From: DASUCS01 sp041166745 | GTDB taxonomy: Bacteria > Actinomycetota > Acidimicrobiia > Acidimicrobiales > JACDCH01 | Assembly (NCBI GenBank): GCA_041166745.1 | Contig: JBEEGH010000033.1 | Location: 62,001 to 126,000 of the forward strand | Length of the DNA stretch: 64,000 nt | Direction of reading: 5' to 3' | Shown: positions 48,316-57,369 of the stretch, piece by piece | Layout: the number at the start of each line of letters is the position of its first letter | Position numbering within the stretch: the first letter of the stretch is position 1 | The notes under the pieces: model-generated | Databases searched by the model: none | Told to the model about the DNA's origin: nothing | What the model saw: only the letters and a program-made list of their open reading frames with translations | Made by a program: the position numbers and the translations under genes

Positions 48316-49805
48316 GGCGTCACCCTATTCACGTTCTTCTCGTCGGTGGTCAGCGTGACCGTGCGGCCGACGCACTCGGTGTTCTCGAGCTCGGCGAGCA
48401 GGTCGGCGTCGGTTACTCGCGCGTAGCAGCGCGTGCTGTCGTCGACATCGCACACGAGCAAGCCCCAGTCGGCGACGCCATCTCGACCGTGCAGCACCGT
48501 GTACGTCGCGATCGAGGCCGATCCCTCGTGGGTGTCGTGAATGCGCTTCACCGGCCGCTCGGCCAGCATCTTCTGCACCGCTTGCTCGTCGGGCCTCGGC
48601 GCGGTCGCAGGCGGCTCGGTCGAGTACGCCCCGTAGACGTGTTTCGTCATGTGCATGCCCACGCCGCTGCACAGCCCGAAGGCGCCAGGATCGTTGCGCA
48701 GGACATCAACCATCGTGGCGATCGAGTGCGTGAGGTAGTCGCTGCCCGCACCACCGAAGAACGGCAGCCCGCCGGTGACGGTGACCCCTCGTGGATCATC
48801 ACGACCAAGTCGCAACGCGTCGAGGGCGAACGACACCGAGGACGGGAAGCAGCTGTACAGGTCGAGGTAGGCGACGTCGTCGATACCGCGCTCCGCAACT
48901 CGCAACGCCTCGGCCGACACGGCGGCCATGGCGGGCGAACCCCAGGTGGGCTCGTGCTCGGCGACGTAGATCGGATCGGTGCCGTAGCACCACCCTCGGA
49001 GATAGACGCGTCGCTCGGCGGGAACCCCCAACCGATCCGCGGCCTCGTGTGAGGCGATGACGATCGCGCCGGCGAGGTCGACGTCCATCACCGAGATCGC
49101 GTATTTCGTGTACGGGTAGGCGACCATCCGGTTGTCGGGGGTCGCCGTGACGATCTCCTCCGCGGTGCGCTCGACCGGGAACCACGCGTACGGATTCGCG
49201 GCCGCGATCTTGGTCATCGGCGCGAACAGCTCACCGATCTGATGGCGATGCTCATCGGGCGACGTTCCGAGATGGGCGCGGCGGGCGACATCCCACAACG
49301 CGAATGTCGTGTAGGCCTGAAAGACCTCGTGCGCGACCTCTGCCGGATGGAACGGAGCCTCGAACGGGAACGGCTTGCGCTCCGGGTCCTTGTAGGACCA
49401 CTGCGGCTTCTCGCCGCTCTTCTTCAATCGGCGAACGGTGTCGAGCGCCTCGGCGCCGCACACGATTGCAACGTCGAGATCGCCGTCGACGATGGCTTCG
49501 GCCGCGTTGTCGACGAGCACCTGCGGCGTCGTGCCGCCGATACCCGAGTAGTACTGCTGCTTCGGCGCGATGCCCAGTTGTTCGCACAACCGGCCGGGCG
49601 GGTCGTCGTATTGCCACGACTGGCAGTACACGATCTGAACGGACTCGACGGCGTCGAGCACGTTGCCCGATGCGTGGGCGTCGGCCACGGCATCGCGGCA
49701 CGTCCGCTCCCACATGAGCAGCGGCTCAGGCGCCGGGCCCTCGTCGGGACGAGACACCATCTGCGCGACGCCGATGATGCACGGGCTGCGCAGGTCGACA
49801 GCCAT
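48306..49805 (-). CDS. Thiolase-like protein type 1 (TLP1-like)
   Basis: A 499-aa thiolase-fold protein with an extra C-terminal OB-like domain (about 410-499, ATYTVLHGRDGVADWGLLVCDV), the architecture of mycobacterial TLP1. Where true thiolases have the nucleophilic Cys, the sequence reads SGIGGTTPQ, with no Cys; TLP1 relatives also lack thiolase activity. A retro-aldolase or scaffold role is more plausible than thiolytic cleavage. It begins directly after the crotonase stop (49806), so the two are coupled. Confidence 0.82.
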   Translation of the reverse strand: MAVDLRSPCIIGVAQMVSRPDEGPAPEPLLMWERTCRDAVADAHASGNVLDAVESVQIVYCQSWQYDDPPGRLCEQLGIAPKQQYYSGIGGTTPQVLVDNAAEAIVDGDLDVAIVCGAEALDTVRRLKKSGEKPQWSYKDPERKPFPFEAPFHPAEVAHEVFQAYTTFALWDVARRAHLGTSPDEHRHQIGELFAPMTKIAAANPYAWFPVERTAEEIVTATPDNRMVAYPYTKYAISVMDVDLAGAIVIASHEAADRLGVPAERRVYLRGWCYGTDPIYVAEHEPTWGSPAMAAVSAEALRVAERGIDDVAYLDLYSCFPSSVSFALDALRLGRDDPRGVTVTGGLPFFGGAGSDYLTHSIATMVDVLRNDPGAFGLCSGVGMHMTKHVYGAYSTEPPATAPRPDEQAVQKMLAERPVKRIHDTHEGSASIATYTVLHGRDGVADWGLLVCDVDDSTRCYARVTDADLLAELENTECVGRTVTLTTDEKNVNRVTPWV

Positions 49806-50615
49806 CTACTTGTTCTGCCAGTTGGGCTTGCGCTTCTCGGCGAACGCGGCCGGGCCCTCCTTGGCATCCTCGGTACCGAACACCATCTGCGACAGCGCCG
49901 ACTCGATCTTGTAGGCCTCCTTCATCGTGACCTCCATGCCGCGGATCACGCTTTCCTTCGTCGCCCGCACCGCGAGCGGTCCATTGGCCATGATGCGTTC
50001 CGCCCATGCGAACGCGTGGTCCATCAGCTCCTCCGGCGAGCAGAGCTCGTTGAGCAACCCCAACTGCATTGCACGCTCCGCCGGCAGCGCCTCGGCGGTC
50101 AGCAGGAACTCCATCGCCGCGGCGAAGCCGACCTGTTGCGGCAGTCGCACGGTCGTGCCACCGCCCGCGAAGAGGCCTCGCTTCGGTTCCATCACGCCGA
50201 ACCGAGCGTTCGGCGTCGCAACCCGGATGTCGATGCCACCGAGCATCTCCATGCCACCGGCGACGCACGGACCGTCGATGGCCGCAATGATCGGCTTGTA
50301 GAGCTTCGAGTTGCGCAGAACGGCATCCGTGCCGTCGCGCAACCGGCAGCCGTCGATCTCGTCGACCGTGCCCTCGCCGATCTCGCGGTTGAGCTTCGTG
50401 ATCTGCGGGATGTAGGTCTTCAGGTCGGCGCCGGCCATGAAGCACTGGCTTACGCCCGTGATGATCGCGATCCAGAGATCGTCGTCGTGCTTGAAGTCGC
50501 GCCATGCCTTCGCCAGATCGCGGAAGTGGTACATGTCGAGCGCGTTCTTCGCCTCGGGGCGGTCGATCGTGATGAGCAGGATGTGGTCGTCCCGCGGCTC
50601 GTAGTGGATGGGCAC
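49806..50615 (-). CDS. Enoyl-CoA hydratase/isomerase family protein
   Basis: A 269-aa crotonase. Oxyanion-hole segments AGADL (about 61-65) and CVAGGMEMLGG (117-127) are present; E143 and the GLFAGGGTT stretch (147-155) form the second half of the active site. Hydrates or isomerises an enoyl-CoA. GTG 50615 has AAGGA upstream and starts 15 bp after the SDR stop; the order SDR, crotonase, thiolase-like on one strand is a beta-oxidation operon controlled from operator site 6. Confidence 0.9.
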   Translation of the reverse strand: MPIHYEPRDDHILLITIDRPEAKNALDMYHFRDLAKAWRDFKHDDDLWIAIITGVSQCFMAGADLKTYIPQITKLNREIGEGTVDEIDGCRLRDGTDAVLRNSKLYKPIIAAIDGPCVAGGMEMLGGIDIRVATPNARFGVMEPKRGLFAGGGTTVRLPQQVGFAAAMEFLLTAEALPAERAMQLGLLNELCSPEELMDHAFAWAERIMANGPLAVRATKESVIRGMEVTMKEAYKIESALSQMVFGTEDAKEGPAAFAEKRKPNWQNK

Positions 50616-50629
50616 AGTTGGTCCTTGTG

Positions 50630-51388
50630 TCAGGCGTGGATGAATGCGCCGCCGTCGACCATGAAGGTCTGGCCGGTGAGGAAACGGCAGCCGTCGCTGC
50701 ACAGAAACAGCGCGACCGGACCGATGTCCTCCTCGGGATCACCCTGGCGGCCCATGGGGTGATCGCGTAGGTAGTCGCGGTACTCGGCCTCGGCGCGCGC
50801 CGCGGCCTCCTGCCCGCGCTTCGAGGCCGCGCCGGGAGCGATCGCGTTCACGACAATGCCGTCGCGTCCCCATTCGCGCGCCGCGGTGCGTGTCAGCGCG
50901 CGGATCGCCTCCTTCGACGCGTTGTACGCGCCGTAGTCGGCCATGCCGGTGATGCCTGCGGCTGAGACGAAGTTCACGATCCGGCCCCAGCTCTGCGCCT
51001 TCATGTGCGGGTGCACCGCCTGCATCGCCCACAGCGTGCCCTTCACCGTGCCGTGGTTGAGGTCGAGATCCTCCTCGCCCACCTCGGCGAGCGCGACCTT
51101 CGCGCTGAAGGTGTGGGCGTTGTTGATCAGACCGTCGATGCGGCCGTAGTGCTCCACGGTCGACGCGATGGCGAGCTCGATCGACGGACGTTCGAGGATG
51201 TTGCATTCGACCCCGAGCGCATCGACCCCGAGGTCGTGCAGCTCATCGACGACGCGTTCGACGCGATGGGCCTTCCATTCGGCGACGACGATCTTGGCCC
51301 CGTGCTTGCCCAAGTGGAGCGCCATGCCTCGCCCGATGCCTTGGCCCGCACCGGTGATGAGCACGACTTTCCCGTCGACGTCCCCCAC
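50630..51388 (-). CDS. Short-chain dehydrogenase/reductase
   Basis: A 252-aa SDR. Cofactor motif TGAGQGIG (12-19), NNAHT, S142, Y155 and K159 (YNASK) are intact, and FMVDGGAF ends the protein. First gene of the minus-strand run to the thiolase-like protein; GTG 51388 is about 18 bp from the centre of operator site 6. Likely the hydroxyacyl-CoA dehydrogenase step of the pathway. Confidence 0.92.
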   Translation of the reverse strand: MGDVDGKVVLITGAGQGIGRGMALHLGKHGAKIVVAEWKAHRVERVVDELHDLGVDALGVECNILERPSIELAIASTVEHYGRIDGLINNAHTFSAKVALAEVGEEDLDLNHGTVKGTLWAMQAVHPHMKAQSWGRIVNFVSAAGITGMADYGAYNASKEAIRALTRTAAREWGRDGIVVNAIAPGAASKRGQEAAARAEAEYRDYLRDHPMGRQGDPEEDIGPVALFLCSDGCRFLTGQTFMVDGGAFIHA

Positions 51389-51398
51389 GGCTCGCAGT

Positions 51399-51416
51399 CT
51401 GACACGGGCGTCAGGT
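51399..51416. promoter_or_regulatory. Palindromic operator, regulon site 6
   Basis: CTGACACGGGCGTCAG (51399-51414) plus GT. Between the SDR gene (start 51388) and the second TetR gene (start 51457). Confidence 0.75.
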
Positions 51417-51422
51417 TGCGGG

Positions 51423-51444
51423 TTATATCGCGAGTCCTATATAA
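51423..51444. promoter_or_regulatory. AT-rich inverted repeat before the second TetR gene
   Basis: TTATAT (51423-51428) and ATATAA (51439-51444) flank a 10-nt core in an otherwise GC-rich region, overlapping the likely -10. It may be the autoregulatory site of the TetR at 51457, distinct from the nine-copy operator. Confidence 0.4.
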
Positions 51445-51456
51445 ATCGGATCTCCT

Positions 51457-52062
51457 ATGCCGGCCCAGACGCAGGAAGAACGCAAGGCCGACACCCGATC
51501 GCGGTTGGTCGCTGCCGCCGCCGATCTCTTCGCCCGGAAGGGCTTCCACGCCGTGTCGGCCGAAGCCGTGGCCGACGCCGCCGATCGCACCACCGGGGCG
51601 CTCTACAACCACTTCGGAGGCAAGGACGGGCTGCTGCTCGCGCTCGTCGAACAGTGGCTCTCAGAGTCGGCCGCACGCATCCTCGCCGGTGTCGAGGAGT
51701 CACCCGACCTCGATGGCCGGTTGCGGGCGCTGTGGAGCGATTCGGTCGCGGCGCAGCAGGCCGACTCCGAGCTGTGGCTGCTCCTCGAGTTCGAGTTGTG
51801 GCTGCACGGGGCCCGCAATGCCGAGTTCGCCGACCGACTGTCCGCGCGGTACCGCGACCGTCGCCGCAACCTGGCGCGACCGCTCCAGGCTTGGGCCAAG
51901 GACGAGGGACTCGGCAAGCTGCGTCACCCCGAACGCACGGCCGGCCTCGTGATCGCCTTGCTGCTCGGCTCGGCGATGCAGCAACGTCTCGATCCCGACG
52001 CGTTCTCGTCGACCGACGTCGTTGCCGGTTTGCGCTCGATCTTGGAAGGAGACGCCACATGA
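51457..52062 (+). CDS. TetR-family transcriptional regulator
   Basis: A 201-aa TetR protein. The helix-turn-helix runs about 15-60, with VSAEAVADAADRTTGALYNHFGGKDGLL as the recognition and Tyr-x-His-Phe segment; the C-terminal domain is helical. Its stop overlaps the P450 start (ATGA), so regulator and P450 are co-expressed, commonly seen when the repressor senses the P450 substrate. Whether this or the TetR at 27928 binds the nine-copy operator is open; an AT-rich repeat just upstream is a possible separate site. Confidence 0.9.
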   Translation: MPAQTQEERKADTRSRLVAAAADLFARKGFHAVSAEAVADAADRTTGALYNHFGGKDGLLLALVEQWLSESAARILAGVEESPDLDGRLRALWSDSVAAQQADSELWLLLEFELWLHGARNAEFADRLSARYRDRRRNLARPLQAWAKDEGLGKLRHPERTAGLVIALLLGSAMQQRLDPDAFSSTDVVAGLRSILEGDAT

Positions 52063-53285
52063 CGACCATGAAGGCGATCACGCTCGAGGACATCGACCTT
52101 CTCGAAGACACGTGGGCCCAAGGTGTCCCCCACGATCAGTTCGACTTGTTGCGGCGTGAGGCGCCGGTGTTCTGGCACGAGCATCCAGCCGCAGAAGGCT
52201 TCTGGGTGATCACCAAGCACGCCGACGTGAAAGCCATCAGTCACGACGTCAAGACCTTCTCGACGGAGCTCGGCTCGGCGTTCATCCTCGACCAGGACCC
52301 CATGGCGATGGAGTTCCATCGCATGACGTTGCTGCAGATGGATCCACCGAAGCACAACCGCTATCGCCGCCTCGTGTCGTCCGGCTTCACTCCCCGCATG
52401 ATCACGATGCTGATCGACACCATCGTTCAGCAGGCCAAGCGCATCGTTGCGGACGTCGAGGGGCGCGACGAGATCGAGTTCACGATGGACATCGCAGCCG
52501 AGCTTCCGATGCAGGCGATCTGCGAGATGATCGGCATCGGGCCTGACGACCGCCATCGCGTCGTCGCACTGGCCAACCGCATGGTCGGCGCGCAGGATCC
52601 CGACTTCCAGTCGTCCGAGGAAGACGGCAACATGGCCGCGGCCGAGATGTACGCCGTCTGCGACGCGATCGCCGCCGACCGTCGCGTCAATCCACGCGAC
52701 GACATCATGTCCATCCTCGTCAATGCCGAGATCGACGGCGACCGCCTCACGGAAACGGAGCTCAACCTCTTCTTCGTCTTGCTCGTGGTCGCCGGCAACG
52801 AAACGACCCGGAACCTGATCGCGCACGCAATGCTCGCGTTGATCGACAACCCCGACGCTCGGGCCGAGCTCGTCGCCGGGATCGACGACGAGGAACTGTG
52901 GGACTCCGCAGTGGAGGAGATGCTGCGTTGGGGTGCGTCCATTCACAACTTTCGCCGCACCGCGACGCAGGACGCCGAAGTGCGGGGCGTGCCGATCAAG
53001 GCCGGGCAGAAGGTCGTGACGTATTACGCGTCTGCCAATCGCGACGAGGAGGTCTTCGCCGACCCGCATCGTTTCGACATCCACCGGTCGCCGAACGACC
53101 ACGTGACGTTCGGCGGCGGCGGTGTGCATTTCTGCCTCGGTGCCAACCTCGCCCGGCTCGAGATCAAAGCGATGCTGCGCGAGTTCCTGCGGCGCTACCC
53201 CAACCCCTCACTCGCCGGCGAACCTCGCCGCCTTCGCTCCGACTTCATCAACGGTTTCAAGCACATCCCCATCGCTTTGGGCTGA
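52059..53285 (+). CDS. Cytochrome P450 (CYP125/CYP142-like)
   Basis: A 408-aa P450. AGNETT (245-250) in the I-helix, ExxR at E287-R290, and the haem loop FGGGGVHFCLGANLAR with Cys359 are present. The GNETTRN motif and the heme-loop wording are like mycobacterial CYP125/CYP124/CYP142, which oxidise the terminal methyl of sterol and branched-chain lipids. Such a reaction would make the acid that the FadD ligases activate. ATG 52059 overlaps the TetR stop. The sterol substrate is inference. Confidence 0.92.
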   Translation: MTTMKAITLEDIDLLEDTWAQGVPHDQFDLLRREAPVFWHEHPAAEGFWVITKHADVKAISHDVKTFSTELGSAFILDQDPMAMEFHRMTLLQMDPPKHNRYRRLVSSGFTPRMITMLIDTIVQQAKRIVADVEGRDEIEFTMDIAAELPMQAICEMIGIGPDDRHRVVALANRMVGAQDPDFQSSEEDGNMAAAEMYAVCDAIAADRRVNPRDDIMSILVNAEIDGDRLTETELNLFFVLLVVAGNETTRNLIAHAMLALIDNPDARAELVAGIDDEELWDSAVEEMLRWGASIHNFRRTATQDAEVRGVPIKAGQKVVTYYASANRDEEVFADPHRFDIHRSPNDHVTFGGGGVHFCLGANLARLEIKAMLREFLRRYPNPSLAGEPRRLRSDFINGFKHIPIALG

Positions 53286-53298
53286 AAGGACGACAGCC

Positions 53299-54417
53299 AT
53301 GCAGACCGAACTCGCCAAGCAACTCGGCATCGAGTTCCCGATTTTCGCATTCACGCATTGTCGCGACGTGGTTGCCGCGGTTTCGAAGGCAGGCGGCTTC
53401 GGCGTGCTCGGTGCGGTCGGGTTCACGCCGGAGCAACTCGAGATCGAGCTGGAGTGGATCGACGAGCACGTCGGCGACAAGCCGTACGGCGTCGACATCG
53501 TGATCCCCGGCAAGTACGAGGGCATGGGCGAGCTCGACCCGGCCAAGCTCGAAGCCGACCTGCGCGCGATGATCCCGCAGGGCCACCGCGACTTCGTCGA
53601 GCAACTCCTCGACGAGCACGGTGTGCCACCGATGCCCGAGGAGAACGAGACACGCGAGCTCCTCGGGTGGACCGCGGCCACCGCGACACCGCAAGTGGAG
53701 TGCGCGCTGCGGCATCCCAAGGTGCGCCTGATCGCCAACGCGCTCGGCACGCCGCCACCAGACATCATCGAGGAGATCCATCGGGAGGGTCTGCTCGTCG
53801 CCGCGCTCTGCGGCGCCGCGAAGCAGGCGCGTGCGCATCAGGAAGCTGGTGTCGACATCGTCATCGCGCAAGGTACCGAGGGTGGCGGCCACACCGGCGA
53901 CGTCGCGTCGACCGTGTTGTGGCCGGAGGTGATCGACGCGGTCGCGCCGACGCCGGTACTCGCCGCCGGCGGTGTCGGCAATGGCCGTCAGATGGCGGCC
54001 GCGTTGGCGATGGGTGCCCAAGGGGTCTGGACCGGCAGTCTGTGGCTCACCGTCGAGGAGGCTGACATCCCGCCGGGACAGATGGCGTCGTACCTCGCGG
54101 CAAGCACGCGTGACACCGTGCGATCGCGTTCGTGGACGGGCAAGCCGTGCCGCATGCTCCGCAACGACTGGACGGATGCATGGGAGCGACCTGACACGCC
54201 AGCACCACTCGGGATGCCGTTGCAGTTCATGGTCACGGCCACAGCGGTGTCACGCGGCCACCGGTACCCCGAGCAGGCGCAGGCGGTGAACTTCAACCCG
54301 GCCGGACAGGTGATCGGTCAAGCCACGAAGGTGCGCCCCGTGCGCGACGTCATCTATTCGATGGTTGAAGAATGCATCGAGTCGAGCGAACGCCTCAACA
54401 AACTCATGGCCGGCTGA
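53299..54417 (+). CDS. Nitronate monooxygenase-family FMN protein
   Basis: A 372-aa NMO-type TIM barrel. AKQLGIEFPIFAFTHCRDVVAAVSKAGGFGVLGA at the N-terminus, GTEGGGHTGDVAS with the catalytic-His region, and the AAGGVGNGRQMAAALAMGAQGVWTGS phosphate-binding block are typical. Members include nitronate monooxygenases and 2-enoyl reductase-like flavoproteins; actinobacterial copies often lie in sterol or lipid loci. ATG 53299 has AAAGGA upstream, 13 bp after the P450 stop. Confidence 0.88.
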   Translation: MQTELAKQLGIEFPIFAFTHCRDVVAAVSKAGGFGVLGAVGFTPEQLEIELEWIDEHVGDKPYGVDIVIPGKYEGMGELDPAKLEADLRAMIPQGHRDFVEQLLDEHGVPPMPEENETRELLGWTAATATPQVECALRHPKVRLIANALGTPPPDIIEEIHREGLLVAALCGAAKQARAHQEAGVDIVIAQGTEGGGHTGDVASTVLWPEVIDAVAPTPVLAAGGVGNGRQMAAALAMGAQGVWTGSLWLTVEEADIPPGQMASYLAASTRDTVRSRSWTGKPCRMLRNDWTDAWERPDTPAPLGMPLQFMVTATAVSRGHRYPEQAQAVNFNPAGQVIGQATKVRPVRDVIYSMVEECIESSERLNKLMAG

Positions 54418-55276
54418 CGACGCCTGTCAGGCTGGGTTTCGTTCCCACGATGCACCGAGCCGCGCCTGGAACCCGGACCTTGCCGTCGTTCTCGAACGCA
54501 CGCACCTTTGCAATGGCGTTGGCCCGGATCCGATCCCGCGCCGGTTCGTCGACCTGCTGAAGCGCCGCAACTGCCAGCGAGACGTGCTCGCTGATCATCT
54601 CCCAATACTCCGCGGGCGACCGTGTGACGAGTTCGACGTCGACGTCCCACTCGGCAACGTCGCGCAGCCCCGCGCCCTCGTACAGGGCGCTGACATGTCC
54701 CGGGGCTGCGCACCGGAACATGTTCGGCCCGTCCGGGTCGGGTGGCACCACCACCGCCTCGGTCGCGATCGCCTGCATGGCGATCGATGTCCAAGGGTTT
54801 TCCTCGGGCTTGACCCATACCGACGAGCAGAGACGTCCGCCCGGCTTGAGCACGCGCGCGAACTCGGCCGTCGCCTTGGCCACGTCGGGGAAGAACATGT
54901 ACCCAAAGCGCACAGACACGCTGTCGAACGTGGCGTCGTTGAACGGCAGATCATCGGCGCTGCACACCTGCGTCTCGATGTTGGCGATCCCTTGTGCGTT
55001 GGCTCGTCGCGCAGCTACATCCAGCATCTCTGGTGCGAGATCGGTCAGCACGACGCGTCCCTTTGGCGACAGTCTCGCGATGCTCAAACCCGGCTCACCC
55101 GTGCCTGCGGCAATGTCGAGATGCTGCTGATCTTCATCGATGTCGAGACGCTCGATCATCGCAGCGCTGACCGGGCCCAGCTGATGCATGATGACCGAGT
55201 CCCACTTCTCCCAGCCCGCAGAGAGCCCGGCCCACGTCGCTCGCTGAGCGTCTCGGATCTCATCGGGGCTCGGCAT
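54404..55276 (-). CDS. UbiE/class I SAM-dependent methyltransferase
   Basis: A 290-aa methyltransferase. SAM motif I is DIAAGTGEPG (54-63), then VLTDLAPEMLDVA and the LPFNDATFDSVSVRFGYMF block of the UbiE/COQ5 type. It probably methylates a quinone-like or other small molecule. ATG 55276 is the best start although its Shine-Dalgarno is weak. Its end overlaps the convergent flavoprotein by 14 bp. Downstream of the MaoC gene on the same strand, 31 bp after it. Confidence 0.82.
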   Translation of the reverse strand: MPSPDEIRDAQRATWAGLSAGWEKWDSVIMHQLGPVSAAMIERLDIDEDQQHLDIAAGTGEPGLSIARLSPKGRVVLTDLAPEMLDVAARRANAQGIANIETQVCSADDLPFNDATFDSVSVRFGYMFFPDVAKATAEFARVLKPGGRLCSSVWVKPEENPWTSIAMQAIATEAVVVPPDPDGPNMFRCAAPGHVSALYEGAGLRDVAEWDVDVELVTRSPAEYWEMISEHVSLAVAALQQVDEPARDRIRANAIAKVRAFENDGKVRVPGAARCIVGTKPSLTGVVSRP

Positions 55277-55307
55277 CGCGGTACCAGGGAGCGCGGCGTG
55301 TGACGGG

Positions 55308-55745
55308 TTAGCGGGAAGGGAGAGCCGCCACCGCACTGCCGGCGACTTTGACTTCGCCACCCTCGTTGGTGAGCGTCACGTCGAGGTCGACGAGATTCTC
55401 GCCGTCTTCCTTGCGCTTGCCGGTCACCGCGATCTTGGACGTGAGCTTCTCGCCGGGCCACGTCTGCTTGGTGAAGCGGACCTTGAAGTTGCGCAGGTTG
55501 CCGATGCCGACATAGTCGGTGATCGCCCGCCCGAGCAGGCCCATGGAAAACATGCCGTGTCCGAACACGCTCGGCAGGCCGGCCTCTTTGGCCTTCACCT
55601 CGTCGTGGTGCATCGGGTTGAAGTCACCCGACGCCCCTGCGTACATCACGAGGTCGGTGCGAGTGAGCTCGTGGCTCACCGCCGGTGCCTCGTCGCCCTC
55701 GTTCACGTCGTCGAAGAACAGCTTTTCCTCAGCCACGCCGGTCAT
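55308..55745 (-). CDS. MaoC-like enoyl-CoA hydratase (hotdog fold)
   Basis: A 145-aa MaoC hydratase. The catalytic block is ASGDFNPMHHDE with D41 and H46, followed by VFGHGMFSMGLLGRA, as in R-specific enoyl-CoA hydratases and mycobacterial sterol-side-chain hydratase subunits. A single hotdog half suggests a homo- or heterodimer. ATG 55745 is 20 bp from the centre of operator site 7. Hydration complements the acyl-CoA dehydrogenases in the neighbouring clusters. Confidence 0.9.
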   Translation of the reverse strand: MTGVAEEKLFFDDVNEGDEAPAVSHELTRTDLVMYAGASGDFNPMHHDEVKAKEAGLPSVFGHGMFSMGLLGRAITDYVGIGNLRNFKVRFTKQTWPGEKLTSKIAVTGKRKEDGENLVDLDVTLTNEGGEVKVAGSAVAALPSR

Positions 55746-55756
55746 CCTCGCGCAAA

Positions 55757-55774
55757 CCTGACATCGGTGTCAGG
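55757..55774. promoter_or_regulatory. Palindromic operator, regulon site 7
   Basis: CCTGACATCGGTGTCAGG: two 7-bp perfect arms around a 4-nt centre. Upstream of the MaoC gene; its right end includes the stop of the secreted beta-propeller gene. Confidence 0.75.
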
Positions 55775-57368
55775 CGACACGGAAGGCGTACACGCCACTC
55801 AAGGGGGCGAGCGGCGATCCCTCCCCTGTCGAGGTACCGACACCGCCGTAGACCGAGTCGCCGTAGGGAGTCGGTGCCGACGATGGCGGCCCGGGCAGCG
55901 GCCGCGCCGCCAGCGGCAGGCCGGTGTTCGCATCGATGGCATCGATCTGGAAGTCGAACGTCGATGGCACGAGCACGACGCCGTTCACGTACGTGGGCGG
56001 ACCGTAGGCCTGACGCGACACCGGGCCTCGCCACAGGATCGCGCCGTCGCTCACCCGGATGGCGTGGAGCGAGAACATCCGCCCCGGATCCTGGGTCACC
56101 GACGGCAGGGCCGTGTCCGGTCCGTTCGACAGCGGCTTGTCGTTGGGCGTCGAGATCGCGGTGGCCAGGAAAATCGCGTCCTCGCCGTTGACCTTGCCGA
56201 CCGCGGGCGATGCCAGGACGCCGCCAACGGCGAAGCCAGGGGTCGCATGGCCGGGTTGGCCGACCTGGACCGGAGGCCACGCGAGCGCACCCGTTCTCTC
56301 GTCGAACACGTAGTACCACCCGTCCTTGCTTCCGGCGCCGACCCGATCACCGGGCAGCAAGTTCAGCGCCCCCCCGAAGTCATCGTCGTATCGGGCGAGG
56401 ATGCCGATGTGCGGGCCGTATGTCCACGCCATCGCACCGGTGTCCAGCGCGATCCCCCAAACATGCTCGCCGGTGGTGTCCGCCGGTCCATCGGGACCGT
56501 CGTTCACCGAACACGATGCCGTACCGAAGAACACGAGATTCTTGCCAACGTCGACGGCGGGCGAACCCCACACGCCCCCACACCCCGAGCCGGTGCCCGA
56601 GCCTCGGGTCAACATGTCCGAGCCGGTGTACGCGTCGCGCGCCTCGGGATCGAACTTCCAGACGGGAGCGAGGTGCACGCCGCTGCCGTCGGCCGTCAAT
56701 GAGAACTTGATGATGCCGGTGCGTCCAATGTCTCTGGCGTTGTGCACGTCCATACCGACGACGACAGAGGTGCTGCCGTCGCTCTCGGTCACGATCGCGG
56801 GCGATGAGAGGATCTCGACTTGATCGCCCGGCGTCTTGCACCGGTCGACGTCCGCGCGAGGGTCGACGCACGCGCTGGCGACCCGCGCTCCGGCGTTCGC
56901 CGCGTCGAGGACATAGAGCGTTGCGCCGCCCGCAAAGAGCACGAGCTTTCGGCCACCCACCTCGGCGTAGGCGGCCGACGACACGATGCGGCCAAAGCCG
57001 ACGCTCGACGTGTCGTCCACTTTGAACGACCATTCCGGCTTGACCGGCCCGGGCGGCGGATCAGTGGCGAACGAATAGAAGTTTCCGCCCCAGTCGCCGA
57101 TGTACAGGTGGCCGTCGACGATCGCGGGGGACGCCGACGCCGCGTCGGGTGTCGGGAAGTACCACTTCGGATGCAACGTCGGCGCTGACAACCGTGTGAC
57201 CGATGAACAACCGTCCGGTTGGGCAAACGACCGACCGGGGTCGTGGCCGAACATCGTCCAGTTGCACGCCGGTGTCGATGGTGAGATCAGGCCGGCGTTG
57301 GCCGCCGGAACGACGAGCGCAGCAAGCGCTGCGCCCGCCGCGGCGGCCCCCAGCAAACGGAAGCGCAC
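55770..57368 (-). CDS. Secreted PQQ-like beta-propeller protein
   Basis: A 532-aa exported protein. Signal peptide (RFRLLGAAAAGAALAALVVPAANA), then repeated propeller blades with motifs such as DGHLYIGDWGGNFYSF and GGVWGSPAVDVG; blade-like SPAV/SPAI units recur. Such folds are shared by quinoprotein dehydrogenases and by non-enzymatic binding proteins; no clear PQQ-ligand disulfide pair is visible, so I call only the fold. GTG 57368 follows the upstream stop by 1 nt, giving a clean signal peptide. It is the second gene after operator site 8. Confidence 0.75.
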   Translation of the reverse strand: MRFRLLGAAAAGAALAALVVPAANAGLISPSTPACNWTMFGHDPGRSFAQPDGCSSVTRLSAPTLHPKWYFPTPDAASASPAIVDGHLYIGDWGGNFYSFATDPPPGPVKPEWSFKVDDTSSVGFGRIVSSAAYAEVGGRKLVLFAGGATLYVLDAANAGARVASACVDPRADVDRCKTPGDQVEILSSPAIVTESDGSTSVVVGMDVHNARDIGRTGIIKFSLTADGSGVHLAPVWKFDPEARDAYTGSDMLTRGSGTGSGCGGVWGSPAVDVGKNLVFFGTASCSVNDGPDGPADTTGEHVWGIALDTGAMAWTYGPHIGILARYDDDFGGALNLLPGDRVGAGSKDGWYYVFDERTGALAWPPVQVGQPGHATPGFAVGGVLASPAVGKVNGEDAIFLATAISTPNDKPLSNGPDTALPSVTQDPGRMFSLHAIRVSDGAILWRGPVSRQAYGPPTYVNGVVLVPSTFDFQIDAIDANTGLPLAARPLPGPPSSAPTPYGDSVYGGVGTSTGEGSPLAPLSGVYAFRVA

Positions 57369-57369
57369 G

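Noticed and set aside
54414..54431. Operator-like CTGAC...TGTCAG sequence
   Set aside because: It lies in the overlap of two convergent gene ends with no start codon nearby, and the centre is not palindromic.
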